A DNA stretch of 64,000 nt from Heracleum sosnowskyi (Eukaryota > Streptophyta > Magnoliopsida > Apiales > Apiaceae), in NCBI GenBank assembly GCA_030848705.1, contig JAUIZM010000095.1, forward strand, positions 1 to 64,000, read 5' to 3'. Below, piece by piece: positions 1 to 12,200 of the stretch. Position 1 is the stretch's first letter; each line of letters starts with the position of its first letter. The notes beneath the pieces were generated by a model. The model saw only the letters and a program-made list of their open reading frames with translations. It was not told where the DNA came from and did not search any database. Both the position numbers and the translations under genes were made by a program.

Positions 1-2452
1 TGTCCGGAACCTCGTTTTTTGAGCGCGTGAAAATGCCAGTGAAACCAGTTTTGGGCCGAAAAGTGGGTTTTTTCCCATTTTCGGGGGTCGAAAAAACCCA
101 TTTCCGGAAATCAAATTTCGCGTTTTTTGGTCCGTACGTCCATTTTGTACCTCTATTTTAGCACGTGACAAAAAAAATCGGAAGAAAAATGTCCGAAACC
201 TCGTTTTTTGAGCGCGTGAAAATGCCAGTGATCCAGTTTTGGGCTGAAAAGTGGGTTTTTTCCCATTTTCGGGGGTCGAAAAAACCAATTTGCGGAAATG
301 AAATTTCGCGTTTTTTGGTCCGTACGTCCATTTTGTACCTCTATTTTAGCACGTGACAAAAAAAATCGGAAGAAAAATTTCCGGAACCTCATTTTTTGAG
401 CGCGTGAAAATGCCAGTGAAACCAGTTTTGGGCCAAAAAATGGGTTTTTTCCCATTTTCGGGGGTCGAAAAAACCAATTTCCGGAAATGAAATTTCATGT
501 TTTTTGGTCCGTACGTCCATTTTTACCTCTATTTTAGCACGTGACAAAAAAAATCGGAAGAAAAATGTCCGGAACCTCGTTTTTTGAGCGCGTGAAAATG
601 CCAGTGAAACCAGTTTTGGGCCGAAAAGTAGGTTTTTTCCCATTTTCGGGGGTCGAAAAAACCCATTTCCGGAAATGAAATTTCGCGTTTTTTGGTCCGT
701 ACGTCCATTTTGTACCTCTATTTTAGCACGTGACAAAAAAAATCGGAAGAAAAATGTCCGGAACCTCGTTTTTTGAGCGCGTGAAAATGCCAGTGAAACC
801 AGTTTTGGGCCAAAAAGTGGGTTTTTTCCCATTTTCGGGGATCGAAAAAACCCATTTCCGGAAATGAAATTTCATGTTTTTTGGTCCGTACGTCCATTTT
901 TACCTCTATTTTAGCACGTGACAAAAAAAATCGGAAGAAAAATTTCCGGAACCTCGTTTTTTGAGCGCGTGAAAATGCCAGTGAAACCAGTTTTGGGCCA
1001 AAAAATGGGTTTTTTCCCATTTTCGGGGGTCGAAAAAACCAATTTGCGGAAATGAAATTTCGCGTTTTTTGGTCCGTACGTCCATTTTGTACCTCTATTT
1101 TAGCACGTGACAAAAAAAATCGGAAGAAAAATGTCCGGAACCTCGTTTTTTGAGCGCGTGAAAATGCCAGTGAAACCAGTTTTGGGCCGAAAAGTAGGTT
1201 TTTTCCCATTTTCGGGGGTCGAAAAAACCCATTTCCGGAAATGAAATTTCGCGTTTTTTGGTCCGTACGTCCATTTTGTACCTCTATTTTAGCACGTGAC
1301 AAAAAAAATCGGAAGAAAAATGTCCGGAACTTCGTTTTTTGAGCGCGTGAAAATGCCAGTGAAACCAGTTTTGGGCCAAAAAGTGGGTTTTTTCCCATTT
1401 TCGGGGATCGAAAAAACCCATTTCCGGAAATGAAATTTCATGTTTTTTGGTCCGTACGTCCATTTTTACCTCTATTTTAGCACGTGACAAAAAAAATCGG
1501 AAGAAAAATTTCCGGAACCTCGTTTTTTGAGCGCGTGAAAATGCCAGTGAAACCAGTTTTGGGCCAAAAAGTGGGTTTTTTCCCATTTTCGGAGGTCGAA
1601 AAAACCCATTTCCGGAAATGAAATTTCACGTTTTTTGGTCCGTACGTCCATTTTGTACCTCTATTTTAGCACGTGACAAAAAAAATCGAAAGAAAAATGT
1701 CCGGAACCTCGTTTTTTGAGCGCGTGAAAATGCCAGTGAAACCAGTTTTGGGCCGAAAAGTGGGTTTTTTCCCATTTTCGGGGGTCGAAAAAACCCATTT
1801 CCGGAAATGAAATTTCGCGTTTTTTGGTCCGTACGTCCATTTTGTACCTCTATTTTAGCACGTGACAAAAACAATTGGAAGAAAAATGTCCGGAACCTCG
1901 TTTTTTGAGCGTGTGAAAATGCCAGTGAAACCAGTTTTGGGTCAAAAAGTGGGTTTTTTTCCATTTTCGGGGGTCGAAAAAACCCATTTCCGGAAATGAA
2001 ATTTCGCGTTTTTTGGTCCGTACGTCCATTTTGTACCTCTATTTTAGCACGTAACAAAAAAAATTGGAAGAACAATGTCCGGAACCTCGTTTTTTGAGCG
2101 CGTGAAAATGCCAGTGAAACCAGTTTTGGGCCGAAAAGTGGGTTTTTTCCCATTTTCGGGGGTCGAAAAAACCCATTTCCGGAAAACAAATTTCGCGTTT
2201 TTTGGTCCGTACGTCCATTTTGTACCTCTATTTTAGCACGTGACAAAAAAAATCGGAAGAAAAATGTCCGGAACCTCGTTTTTTGAGCGTGTGAAAATGC
2301 CAGTGATCCAGTTTTGGGCTGAAAAGTGGGTTTTTTCCCATTTTCGGGGGTCGAAAAAACCAATTTGCGGAAATGAAATTTCGCGTTTTTTGGTCCGTAC
2401 GTCCATTTTGTACCTCTATTTTAGCACGTGACAAAAAAAATCGGAAGAAAAA
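1..2452. repeat. Higher-order repeat copy 1 (13 monomers)
   Basis: The order of monomer variants in this block is repeated almost base for base from 2453. The offset is 2452-2453 bp, the one-base change coming from an extra T near 2574. The window edge cuts the array, so the true phase of the unit is unknown. Confidence 0.85.
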
Positions 2453-4904
2453 TGTCCGGAACCTCGTTTTTTGAGCGCGTGAAAATGCCAGTGAAACCAG
2501 TTTTGGGCCGAAAAGTGGGTTTTTTCCCATTTTCGGGGGTCGAAAAAACCCATTTCCGGAAATCAAATTTCGCGTTTTTTTGGTCCGTACGTCCATTTTG
2601 TACCTCTATTTTAGCACGTGACAAAAAAAATCGGAAGAAAAATGTCCGAAACCTCGTTTTTTGAGCGCGTGAAAATGCCAGTGATCCAGTTTTGGGCTGA
2701 AAAGTGGGTTTTTTCCCATTTTCGGGGGTCGAAAAAACCAATTTGCGGAAATGAAATTTCGCGTTTTTTGGTCCGTACGTCCATTTTGTACCTCTATTTT
2801 AGCACGTGACAAAAAAAATCGGAAGAAAAATTTCCGGAACCTCATTTTTTGAGCGCGTGAAAATGCCAGTGAAACCAGTTTTGGGCCAAAAAATGGGTTT
2901 TTTCCCATTTTCGGGGGTCGAAAAAACCAATTTCCGGAAATGAAATTTCATGTTTTTTGGTCCGTACGTCCATTTTTACCTCTATTTTAGCACGTGACAA
3001 AAAAAATCGGAAGAAAAATGTCCGGAACCTCGTTTTTTGAGCGCGTGAAAATGCCAGTGAAACCAGTTTTGGGCCGAAAAGTAGGTTTTTTCCCATTTTC
3101 GGGGGTCGAAAAAACCCATTTCCGGAAATGAAATTTCGCGTTTTTTGGTCCGTACGTCCATTTTGTACCTCTATTTTAGCACGTGACAAAAAAAATCGGA
3201 AGAAAAATGTCCGGAACCTCGTTTTTTGAGCGCGTGAAAATGCCAGTGAAACCAGTTTTGGGCCAAAAAGTGGGTTTTTTCCCATTTTCGGGGATCGAAA
3301 AAACCCATTTCCGGAAATGAAATTTCATGTTTTTTGGTCCGTACGTCCATTTTTACCTCTATTTTAGCACGTGACAAAAAAAATCGGAAGAAAAATTTCC
3401 GGAACCTCGTTTTTTGAGCGCGTGAAAATGCCAGTGAAACCAGTTTTGGGCCAAAAAATGGGTTTTTTCCCATTTTCGGGGGTCGAAAAAACCAATTTGC
3501 GGAAATGAAATTTCGCGTTTTTTGGTCCGTACGTCCATTTTGTACCTCTATTTTAGCACGTGACAAAAAAAATCGGAAGAAAAATGTCCGGAACCTCGTT
3601 TTTTGAGCGCGTGAAAATGCCAGTGAAACCAGTTTTGGGCCGAAAAGTAGGTTTTTTCCCATTTTCGGGGGTCGAAAAAACCCATTTCCGGAAATGAAAT
3701 TTCGCGTTTTTTGGTCCGTACGTCCATTTTGTACCTCTATTTTAGCACGTGACAAAAACAATCGGAAGAAAAATGTCCGGAACTTCGTTTTTTGAGCGCG
3801 TGAAAATGCCAGTGAAACCAGTTTTGGGCCAAAAAGTGGGTTTTTTCCCATTTTCGGGGATCGAAAAAACCCATTTCCGGAAATGAAATTTCATGTTTTT
3901 TGGTCCGTACGTCCATTTTTACCTCTATTTTAGCACGTGACAAAAAAAATCGGAAGAAAAATTTCCGGAACCTCGTTTTTTGAGCGCGTGAAAATGCCAG
4001 TGAAACCAGTTTTGGGCCGAAAAGTGGGTTTTTTCCCATTTTCGGAGGTCGAAAAAACCCATTTCCGGAAATGAAATTTCACGTTTTTTGGTCCGTACGT
4101 CCATTTTGTACCTCTATTTTAGCACGTGACAAAAAAAATCGAAAGAAAAATGTCCGGAACCTCGTTTTTTGAGCGCGTGAAAATGCCAGTGAAACCAGTT
4201 TTGGGCCGAAAAGTGGGTTTTTTCCCATTTTCGGGGGTCGAAAAAACCCATTTCCGGAAATGAAATTTCGCGTTTTTTGGTCCGTACGTCCATTTTGTAC
4301 CTCTATTTTAGCACGTGACAAAAACAATTGGAAGAAAAATGTCCGGAACCTCGTTTTTTGAGCGTGTGAAAATGCCAGTGAAACCAGTTTTGGGTCAAAA
4401 AGTGGGTTTTTTTCCATTTTCGGGGGTCGAAAAAACCAATTTCCGGAAATGAAATTTCGCGTTTTTTGGTCCGTACGTCCATTTTGTACCTCTATTTTAG
4501 CACGTAACAAAAAAAATTGGAAGAACAATGTCCGGAACCTCGTTTTTTGAGCGCGTGAAAATGCCAGTGAAACCAGTTTTGGGCCGAAAAGTGGGTTTTT
4601 TCCCATTTTCGGGGGTCGAAAAAACCCATTTCCGGAAAACAAATTTCGCGTTTTTTGGTCCGTACGTCCATTTTGTACCTCTATTTTAGCACGTGACAAA
4701 AAAAATCGGAAGAAAAATGTCCGGAACCTCGTTTTTTGAGCGTGTGAAAATGCCAGTGATCCAGTTTTGGGCTGAAAAGTGGGTTTTTTCCCATTTTCGG
4801 GGGTCGAAAAAACCAATTTGCGGAAATGAAATTTCGCGTTTTTTGGTCCGTACGTCCATTTTGTACCTCTATTTTAGCACGTGACAAAAAAAATCGGAAG
4901 AAAA
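2453..4904. repeat. Higher-order repeat copy 2 (13 monomers)
   Basis: This is the second copy of the 13-monomer unit. It differs from copy 1 by only a few scattered substitutions, for example AAAAACAATCGG near 3757 where copy 1 has AAAAAAAATCGG. Such identity points to recent unequal exchange. Confidence 0.85.
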
Positions 4905-6055
4905 ATGTCCGGAACCTCGTTTTTTGAGCGCGTGAAAATGCCAGTGAAACCAGTTTTGGGCCGAAAAGTGGGTTTTTTCCCATTTTCGGGGGTCGAAAAA
5001 ACCCATTTCCGGAAATCAAATTTCGCGTTTTTTGGTCCGTACGTCCATTTTGTACCTCTATTTTAGCACGTGACAAAAAAAATCGGAAGAAAAATGTCCG
5101 AAACCTCGTTTTTTGAGCGCGTGAAAATGCCAGTGATCCAGTTTTGGGCTGAAAAGTGGGTTTTTTCCCATTTTCGGGGGTCGAAAAAACCAATTTGCGG
5201 AAATGAAATTTCGCGTTTTTTGGTCCGTACGTCCATTTTGTACCTCTATTTTAGCACGTGACAAAAAAAATCGGAAGAAAAATTTCCGGAACCTCATTTT
5301 TTGAGCGCGTGAAAATGCCAGTGAAACCAGTTTTGGGCCAAAAAATGGGTTTTTTCCCATTTTCGGGGGTCGAAAAAACCAATTTCCGGAAATGAAATTT
5401 CATGTTTTTTGGTCCGTACGTCCATTTTTACCTCTATTTTAGCACGTGACAAAAAAAATCGGAAGAAAAATGTCCGGAACCTCGTTTTTTGAGCGCGTGA
5501 AAATGCCAGTGAAACCAGTTTTGGGCCGAAAAGTAGGTTTTTTCCCATTTTCGGGGGTCGAAAAAACCCATTTCCGGAAATGAAATTTCGCGTTTTTTGG
5601 TCCGTACGTCCATTTTGTACCTCTATTTTAGCACGTGACAAAAAAAATCGGAAGAAAAATGTCCGGAACCTCGTTTTTTGAGCGCGTGAAAATGCCAGTG
5701 AAACCAGTTTTGGGCCAAAAAGTGGGTTTTTTCCCATTTTCGGGGATCGAAAAAACCCATTTCCGGAAATGAAATTTCATGTTTTTTGGTCCGTACGTCC
5801 ATTTTTACCTCTATTTTAGCACGTGACAAAAAAAATCGGAAGAAAAATTTCCGGAACCTCGTTTTTTGAGCGCGTGAAAATGCCAGTGAAACCAGTTTTG
5901 GGCCAAAAAATGGGTTTTTTCCCATTTTCGGGGGTCGAAAAAACCAATTTGCGGAAATGAAATTTCGCGTTTTTTGGTCCGTACGTCCATTTTGTACCTC
6001 TATTTTAGCACGTGACAAAAAAAATCGGAAGAAAAATGTCCGGAACCTCGTTTTT
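4905..6055. repeat. Truncated higher-order repeat copy 3
   Basis: This block follows the same variant order as copies 1 and 2 for about six monomers. At about 6060 it switches to a different variant class (GCGTGTGAAAATG and GGGTCAAAAAG), which in copy 1 occurs only near 1910. The third copy is therefore cut short by an internal deletion or exchange. Confidence 0.75.
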
Positions 6056-6429
6056 TGAGCGTGTGAAAATGCCAGTGAAACCAGTTTTGGGTCAAAAAGT
6101 GGGTTTTTTTCCATTTTCGGGGGTCGAAAAAACCCATTTCCGGAAATGAAATTTCGCGTTTTTTGGTCCGTACGTCCATTTTGTACCTCTATTTTAGCAC
6201 GTAACAAAAAAAATCGGAAGAACAATGTCCGGAACCTCGTTTTTTGAGCGCGTGAAAATGCTAGTGAAACCAGTTTTGGGCCGAAAAGTGGGTTTTTTCC
6301 CATTTTCGGGGGTCGAAAAAACCCATTTCCGGAAATCAAATTTCGCGTTTTTTGGTCCGTACGTCCATTTTGTACCTCTATTTTAGCACGTGACAAAAAA
6401 AATCGGAAGAAAAATGTCCGGAACCTCGT

Positions 6430-9260
6430 TTTTTTGAGCGCGTGAAAATGCCAGTGATCCAGTTTTGGGCTGAAAAGTGGGTTTTTTCCCATTTTCGGGG
6501 GTCGAAAAAACCAATTTGCGGAAATGAAATTTCGCGTTTTTTGGTCCGTACGTCCATTTTGTACCTCTATTTTAGCACGTGACAAAAAAAATCGGAAGAA
6601 AAATTTCCGGAACCTCGTTTTTTGAGCGCGTGAAAATGCCAGTGAAACCAGTTTTGGGCCAAAAAGTGGGTTTTTTTCCCATTTTCGGGGGTCGAAAAAA
6701 CCAATTTGCGGAAATGAAATTTCGCGTTTTTTGGTCCGTACGTCCATTTTGTACCTCTATTTTAGCACGTGACAAAAAAAATCGGAAGAAAAATGTCCGG
6801 AACCTCATTTTCTGAGCGCGTGAAAATGCCAGTGAAACCAGTTTTTGGGCCGAAAAGTAGGTTTTTTCCCATTTTCGGGGGTCGAAAAAACCCATTTCCG
6901 AAATGAAATTTCGCGTTTTTTGGTCTGTACGTCCATTTTGTACCTCTATTTTAGCACGTGACAAAAAAAAATCGGAATAAAAATGTCCGGAACCTCGTTT
7001 TTTGAGCGCGTGAAAATGCCAGTGAAACGAGTTTTGGGCCGAAAAGTGGGTTTTTTCCCATTTTCGGGGGTCGAAAAAACCCATTTCTAGAAATGAAATT
7101 TCGCGTTTTTTGGTCCGTACGTCCATTTTATACCTCTATTTTAGCACGTGACAAAAAAAAATCGGAAGAAAAATGTCCGTAACCTCGTTTTTTGAGTGCG
7201 TGAAAATGCCCCAGTGAAACCAGTTTTGGGCCAAAAAATGGGTTTTTTCCCCATTTTCGGGGGTCGAAAAACCCCATTTCCGGAAATGAAATTTCGCGTT
7301 TTTTGGTCCGTACGTCCATTTTGTACCTCTATTTTAGCACGTGACAAAAAAAAATCGGAAGAAAAATTTCCGGAACCTCGTTTTTTGAGCGCGTGAAAAT
7401 GCCAGTGAAACCAGTTTTAGGCCAAAAAGTGGGTTTTTTCCCATTTTCGGAGGTCGAAAAAACCCATTTCCGGAAATGAAATTTCACGTTTTTTGGTCCG
7501 TACGTCCATTTTGTACCTCTATTTTAGCACGTGACAAAAAAATCGGAAGAAAAATGTCCGGAACCTCGTTTTTTGAGCGCGTGAAAATGCCAGTGAAACC
7601 AGTTTTGGGCCGAAAAGTGGGTTTTTTTCCCATTTTCGGGGGTCGAAAAAACCCATTTCCGGAAATGAAATTTCGCGTTTTTTGGTCCGTACGTCCATTT
7701 TGTACCTCTATTTTAGCACGTGACAAAAACTATTGGAAGAAAAATGTCCGGAACCTCGTTTTTTGAGCGTGTGAAAATGCCAGTGAAACCAGTTTTGGGT
7801 CAAAAAGTGGGTTTTTTTTCCATTTTCGGGGGTCGAAAAAACCCATTTCCGGAAATGAAATTTCGCGTTTTTTGGTCCGTACGTCCATTTTGTACCTCTA
7901 TTTTAGCACGTAACAAAAAAAATCGAAGAACAATGTCCGGAACCTCGTTTTTTGAGCGCGTGAAAATGCCAGTGAAACCAGTTTTGGGCCGAAAAGTGGG
8001 TTTTTTTCCCATTTTCGGGGGTCGAAAAAACCCATTTCCGGAAATCAAATTTCGCGTTTTTTGGTCCGTACGTCCATTTTGTACCTCTATTTTAGCACGT
8101 GACAAAAAAAAAATCGGAAGAAAAATTTCCGGAACCTCGTTTTTTGAGCGCGTGAAAATGCCAGTGAAACCAGTTTTGGGCCAAAAAGTGGGATTTTTCC
8201 CATTTTCGGAGGTCGAAAAAACCCATTTCCGGAAATGAAATTTCGCGTTTTTTGGTCCGTACGTCCATTTTGTACCTCTATTTTAGCACGTGACAAAAAC
8301 AATTGGAAGAAAAATGTCCGGAACCTCGTTTTTTGAGCGTGTGAAAATGCCAGTGAAACCAGTTTTGGGTCAAAAAGTGGGTTTTTTTCCATTTTCGGGG
8401 GTCGAAAAAACCCATTTCGGAAATGAAATTTCGCGTTTTTTGGTCCGTACGTCCATTTGGTACCTCTATTTTAGCACGTAACAAAAAAAATCGGAAGAAA
8501 AATGTCCGGAACCCTCGTTTTTTGAGCGCGTGAAAATGCCAGTGAAACCAGTTTTGGGCCGAAAAGTGGGTTTTTTCCCATTTTCGGGGGTCGAAAAAAC
8601 CCATTTCCGGAAATCAAATTCGCGTTTTTTGGTCCGTACGTCCATTTTGTACCTCTATTTTAGCACGTGACAAAAAAAAAATCGGAAGAAAAATGTCCGG
8701 AACCTCGTTTTTTGAGCGCGTGAAAATGCCAGTGAAACCAGTTTTGGGCCGAAAAGTGGGTTTTTTCCCAATTTCGGGGGTCGAAAAAAACCCATTTCCG
8801 GAAATGAAATTTCGCGTTTTTTGGTCCGTACGTCCATTTTGTACCTCTATTTTAGCACGTGACAAAAACTATTGGAAGAAAAATGTCCGGAACCTCGTTT
8901 TTTGAGCGTGTGAAAATGCCAGTGAAACCAGTTTTGGGTCAAAAAGTGGGTTTTTTTCCATTTTCGGGGGTCGAAAAAACCCATTTCCGGAAATGAAATT
9001 TCGCGTTTTTTGGTCCGTACGTCCATTTTGTACCTCTATTTTAGCACGTAACAAAAAAAATCGGAAGAACAATGTCCGGAACCTCGTTTTTTGAGCGCGT
9101 GAAAATGCCAGTGAAACCAGTTTTGGGCCGAAAAGTGGGTTTTTTCCCATTTTCGGGGGTCGAAAAAACCCATTTCCGGAAATCAAATTTCGCGTTTTTT
9201 GGTCCGTACGTCCATTTTGTACCTCTATTTTAGCACGTGACAAAAAAAAATCGGAAGAAA
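6430..9260. repeat. Irregular satellite block with homopolymer indels
   Basis: Monomers here carry many one-base length changes in A and T runs, for example at 6428, 6670, 6845, 6961, 7620, 7809, 8100 and 8670. They also carry rare substitutions such as TTTCTAGAAATG at 7085 and GTGCGTGAAAATGCCCC near 7197. The rest of the array is much cleaner. This is either an older, less homogenised island or a stretch of weaker assembly. Confidence 0.7.
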
Positions 9261-12200
9261 AATTTCCGGAACCTCGTTTTTTGAGCGCGTGAAAATGCCA
9301 GTGAAACCAGTTTTGGGCCAAAAAGTGGGATTTTTCCCATTTTCGGAGGTCGAAAAAACCCATTTCCGGAAATGAAATTTCGCGTTTTTTGGTCCGTACG
9401 TCCATTTTGTACCTCTATTTTAGCACGTGACAAAAACAATTGGAAGAAAAATGTCCGGAACCTCGTTTTTTGAGCGTGTGAAAATGCCAGTGAAACCAGT
9501 TTTGGGTCAAAAAGTGGGTTTTTTTCCATTTTCGGGGGTCGAAAAAACCCATTTCCGGAAATGAAATTTCGCGTTTTTTGGTCCGTACGTCCATTTGGTA
9601 CCTCTATTTTAGCACGTAACAAAAAAAATCGGAAGAAAAATGTCCGGAACCTCGTTTTTTGAGCGCGTGAAAATGCCAGTGAAACCAGTTTTGGGCCGAA
9701 AAGTGGGTTTTTTCCCATTTTCGGGGGTCGAAAAAACCCATTTCCGGAAATCAAATTTCGCGTTTTTTGGTCCGTACGTCCATTTTGTACCTCTATTTTA
9801 GCACGTGACAAAAAAAATCGGAAGAAAAATGTCCGGAACCTCGTTTTTTGAGCGCGTGAAAATGCCAGTGAAACCAGTTTTGGACCGAAAAGTGGGTTTT
9901 TTCCCATTTTCGGAGGTCGAAAAAACCCATTTCCGGAAATGAAATTTCACGTTTTTTGGTCCGTACGTCCATTTTGTACCTCTATTTTAGCACGTGACAA
10001 AAAAAATCGGAAGAAAAATGTCCGGAACCTCGTTTTTTGAGCGCGTGAAAATGCCAGTGAAACCAGTTTTGGACCGAAAAGTGGGTTTTTTCCCATTTTC
10101 GGGGGTCGAAAAAACCCATTTCCGGAAATGAAATTTCGCGTTTTTTGGTCCGTACGTCCATTTTGTACCTCTATTTTAGCACGTGACAAAAACAATTGGA
10201 AGAAAAATGTCCGGAACCTCGATTTTTGAGCGTGTGAAAATGCCAGTGAAACCAGTTTTGGGTCAAAAAGTGGGTTTTTTTCCATTTTCGGGGGTCGAAA
10301 AAACCCATTTCCGGAAATGAAATTTCGCGTTTTTTGGTCCGTACGTCCATTTGGTACCTCTATTTTAGCACGTAACAAAAAAAATCGGAAGAAAAATGTC
10401 CGGAACCTCGTTTTTTGAGCGCGTGAAAATGCTAGTGAAACCAGTTTTGGGCCGAAAAGTGGGTTTTTTCCCATTTTCGGGGGTCGAAAAAACCCATTTC
10501 CGGAAATCAAATTTCGCGTTTTTTGGTCCGTACGTCCATTTTGTACCTCTATTTTAGCACGTGACAAAAAAAATCGGAAGAAAAATGTCCGGAACCTCGT
10601 TTTTTGAGCGCGTGAAAATGCCAGTGATCCAGTTTTGGGCTGAAAAGTGGGTTTTTTCCCATTTTCGGGGGTCGAAAAAACCAATTTGCGGAAATGAAAT
10701 TTCGCGTTTTTTGGTCCGTACGTCCATTTTGTACCTCTATTTTAGCACGTGACAAAAAAAATCGGAAGAAAAATTTCCGGAACCTCGTTTTTTGAGCGCG
10801 TGAAAATGCCAGTGAAACCAGTTTTGGGCCAAAAAGTGGGTTTTTTCCCATTTTCGGGGATCGAAAAAACCCATTTCCGGAAATGAAATTTCATGTTTTT
10901 TGGTCCGTACGTCCATTTTTACCTCTATTTTAGCACGTGACAAAAAAAATCGGAAAAAAAATTTCCGGAACCTCGTTTTTTGAGCGCGTGAAAATGCCAG
11001 TGAAACCAGTTTTGGGCCAAAAAGTGGGTTTTTTCCCATTTTCGGAGGTCGAAAAAACCCATTTCCGGAAATGAAATTTCGCGTTTTTTGGTCCGTACGT
11101 CCATTTTGTACCTCTATTTTAGCACGTGACAAAAAAAATCGGAAGAAAAATGTCCGGAACCTCGTTTTTTGAGCGCGTGAAAATGCCAGTGAAACCAGTT
11201 TTGGGCCAAAAAGTGGGTTTTTTCCCATTTTCGGGGATCGAAAAAACCCATTTCCGGAAATGAAATTTCATGTTTTTTGGTCCGTACGTCCATTTTTACC
11301 TCTATTTTAGCACGTGACAAAAAAAATCGGAAGAAAAATTTCCGGAACCTCGTTTTTTGAGCGCGTGAAAATGCCAGTGAAACCAGTTTTGGGCCAAAAA
11401 GTGGGATTTTTCCCATTTTCGGAGGTGGAAAAAACCCATTTCCGGAAATGAAATTTCGCGTTTTTTGGTCCGTACGTCCATTTTGTACCTCTATTTTAGC
11501 ACGTGACAAAAAAAATCGGAAGAAAAATGTCCGGAACCTCGTTTTTTGAGCGCGTGAAAATGCCAGTGAAACCAGTTTTGGGCCAAAAAGTGGGTTTTTT
11601 CCCATTTTCGGGGATCGAAAAAACCCATTTCCGGAAATGAAATTTCATGTTTTTTGGTCCGTACGTCCATTTTTACCTCTATTTTAGCACGTGACAAAAA
11701 AAATCGGAAGAAAAATTTCCGGAACCTCGTTTTTTGAGCGCGTGAAAATGCCAGTGAAACCAGTTTTGGGCCAAAAAGTGGGTTTTTTCCCATTTTCGGA
11801 GGTCGAAAAAACCCATTTCCGGAAATGAAATTTCGCGTTTTTTGGTCCGTACGTCCATTTTGTACCTCTATTTTAGCACGTGACAAAAAAAATCGGAAGA
11901 AAAATGTCCGGAACCTCGTTTTTTGAGCGCGTGAAAATGCCAGTGAAACCAGTTTTGGACCGAAAAGTGGGTTTTTTCCCATTTTCGGAGGTCGAAAAAA
12001 CCCATTTCCGGAAATGAAATTTCACGTTTTTTGGTCCGTACGTCCATTTTGTACCTCTATTTTAGCACGTGACAAAAAAAATCGGAAGAAAAATGTCCGG
12101 AACCTCGTTTTTTGAGCGCGTGAAAATGCCAGTGAAACCAGTTTTGGACCGAAAAGTGGGTTTTTTCCCATTTTCGGGGGTCGAAAAAACCCATTTCCGG

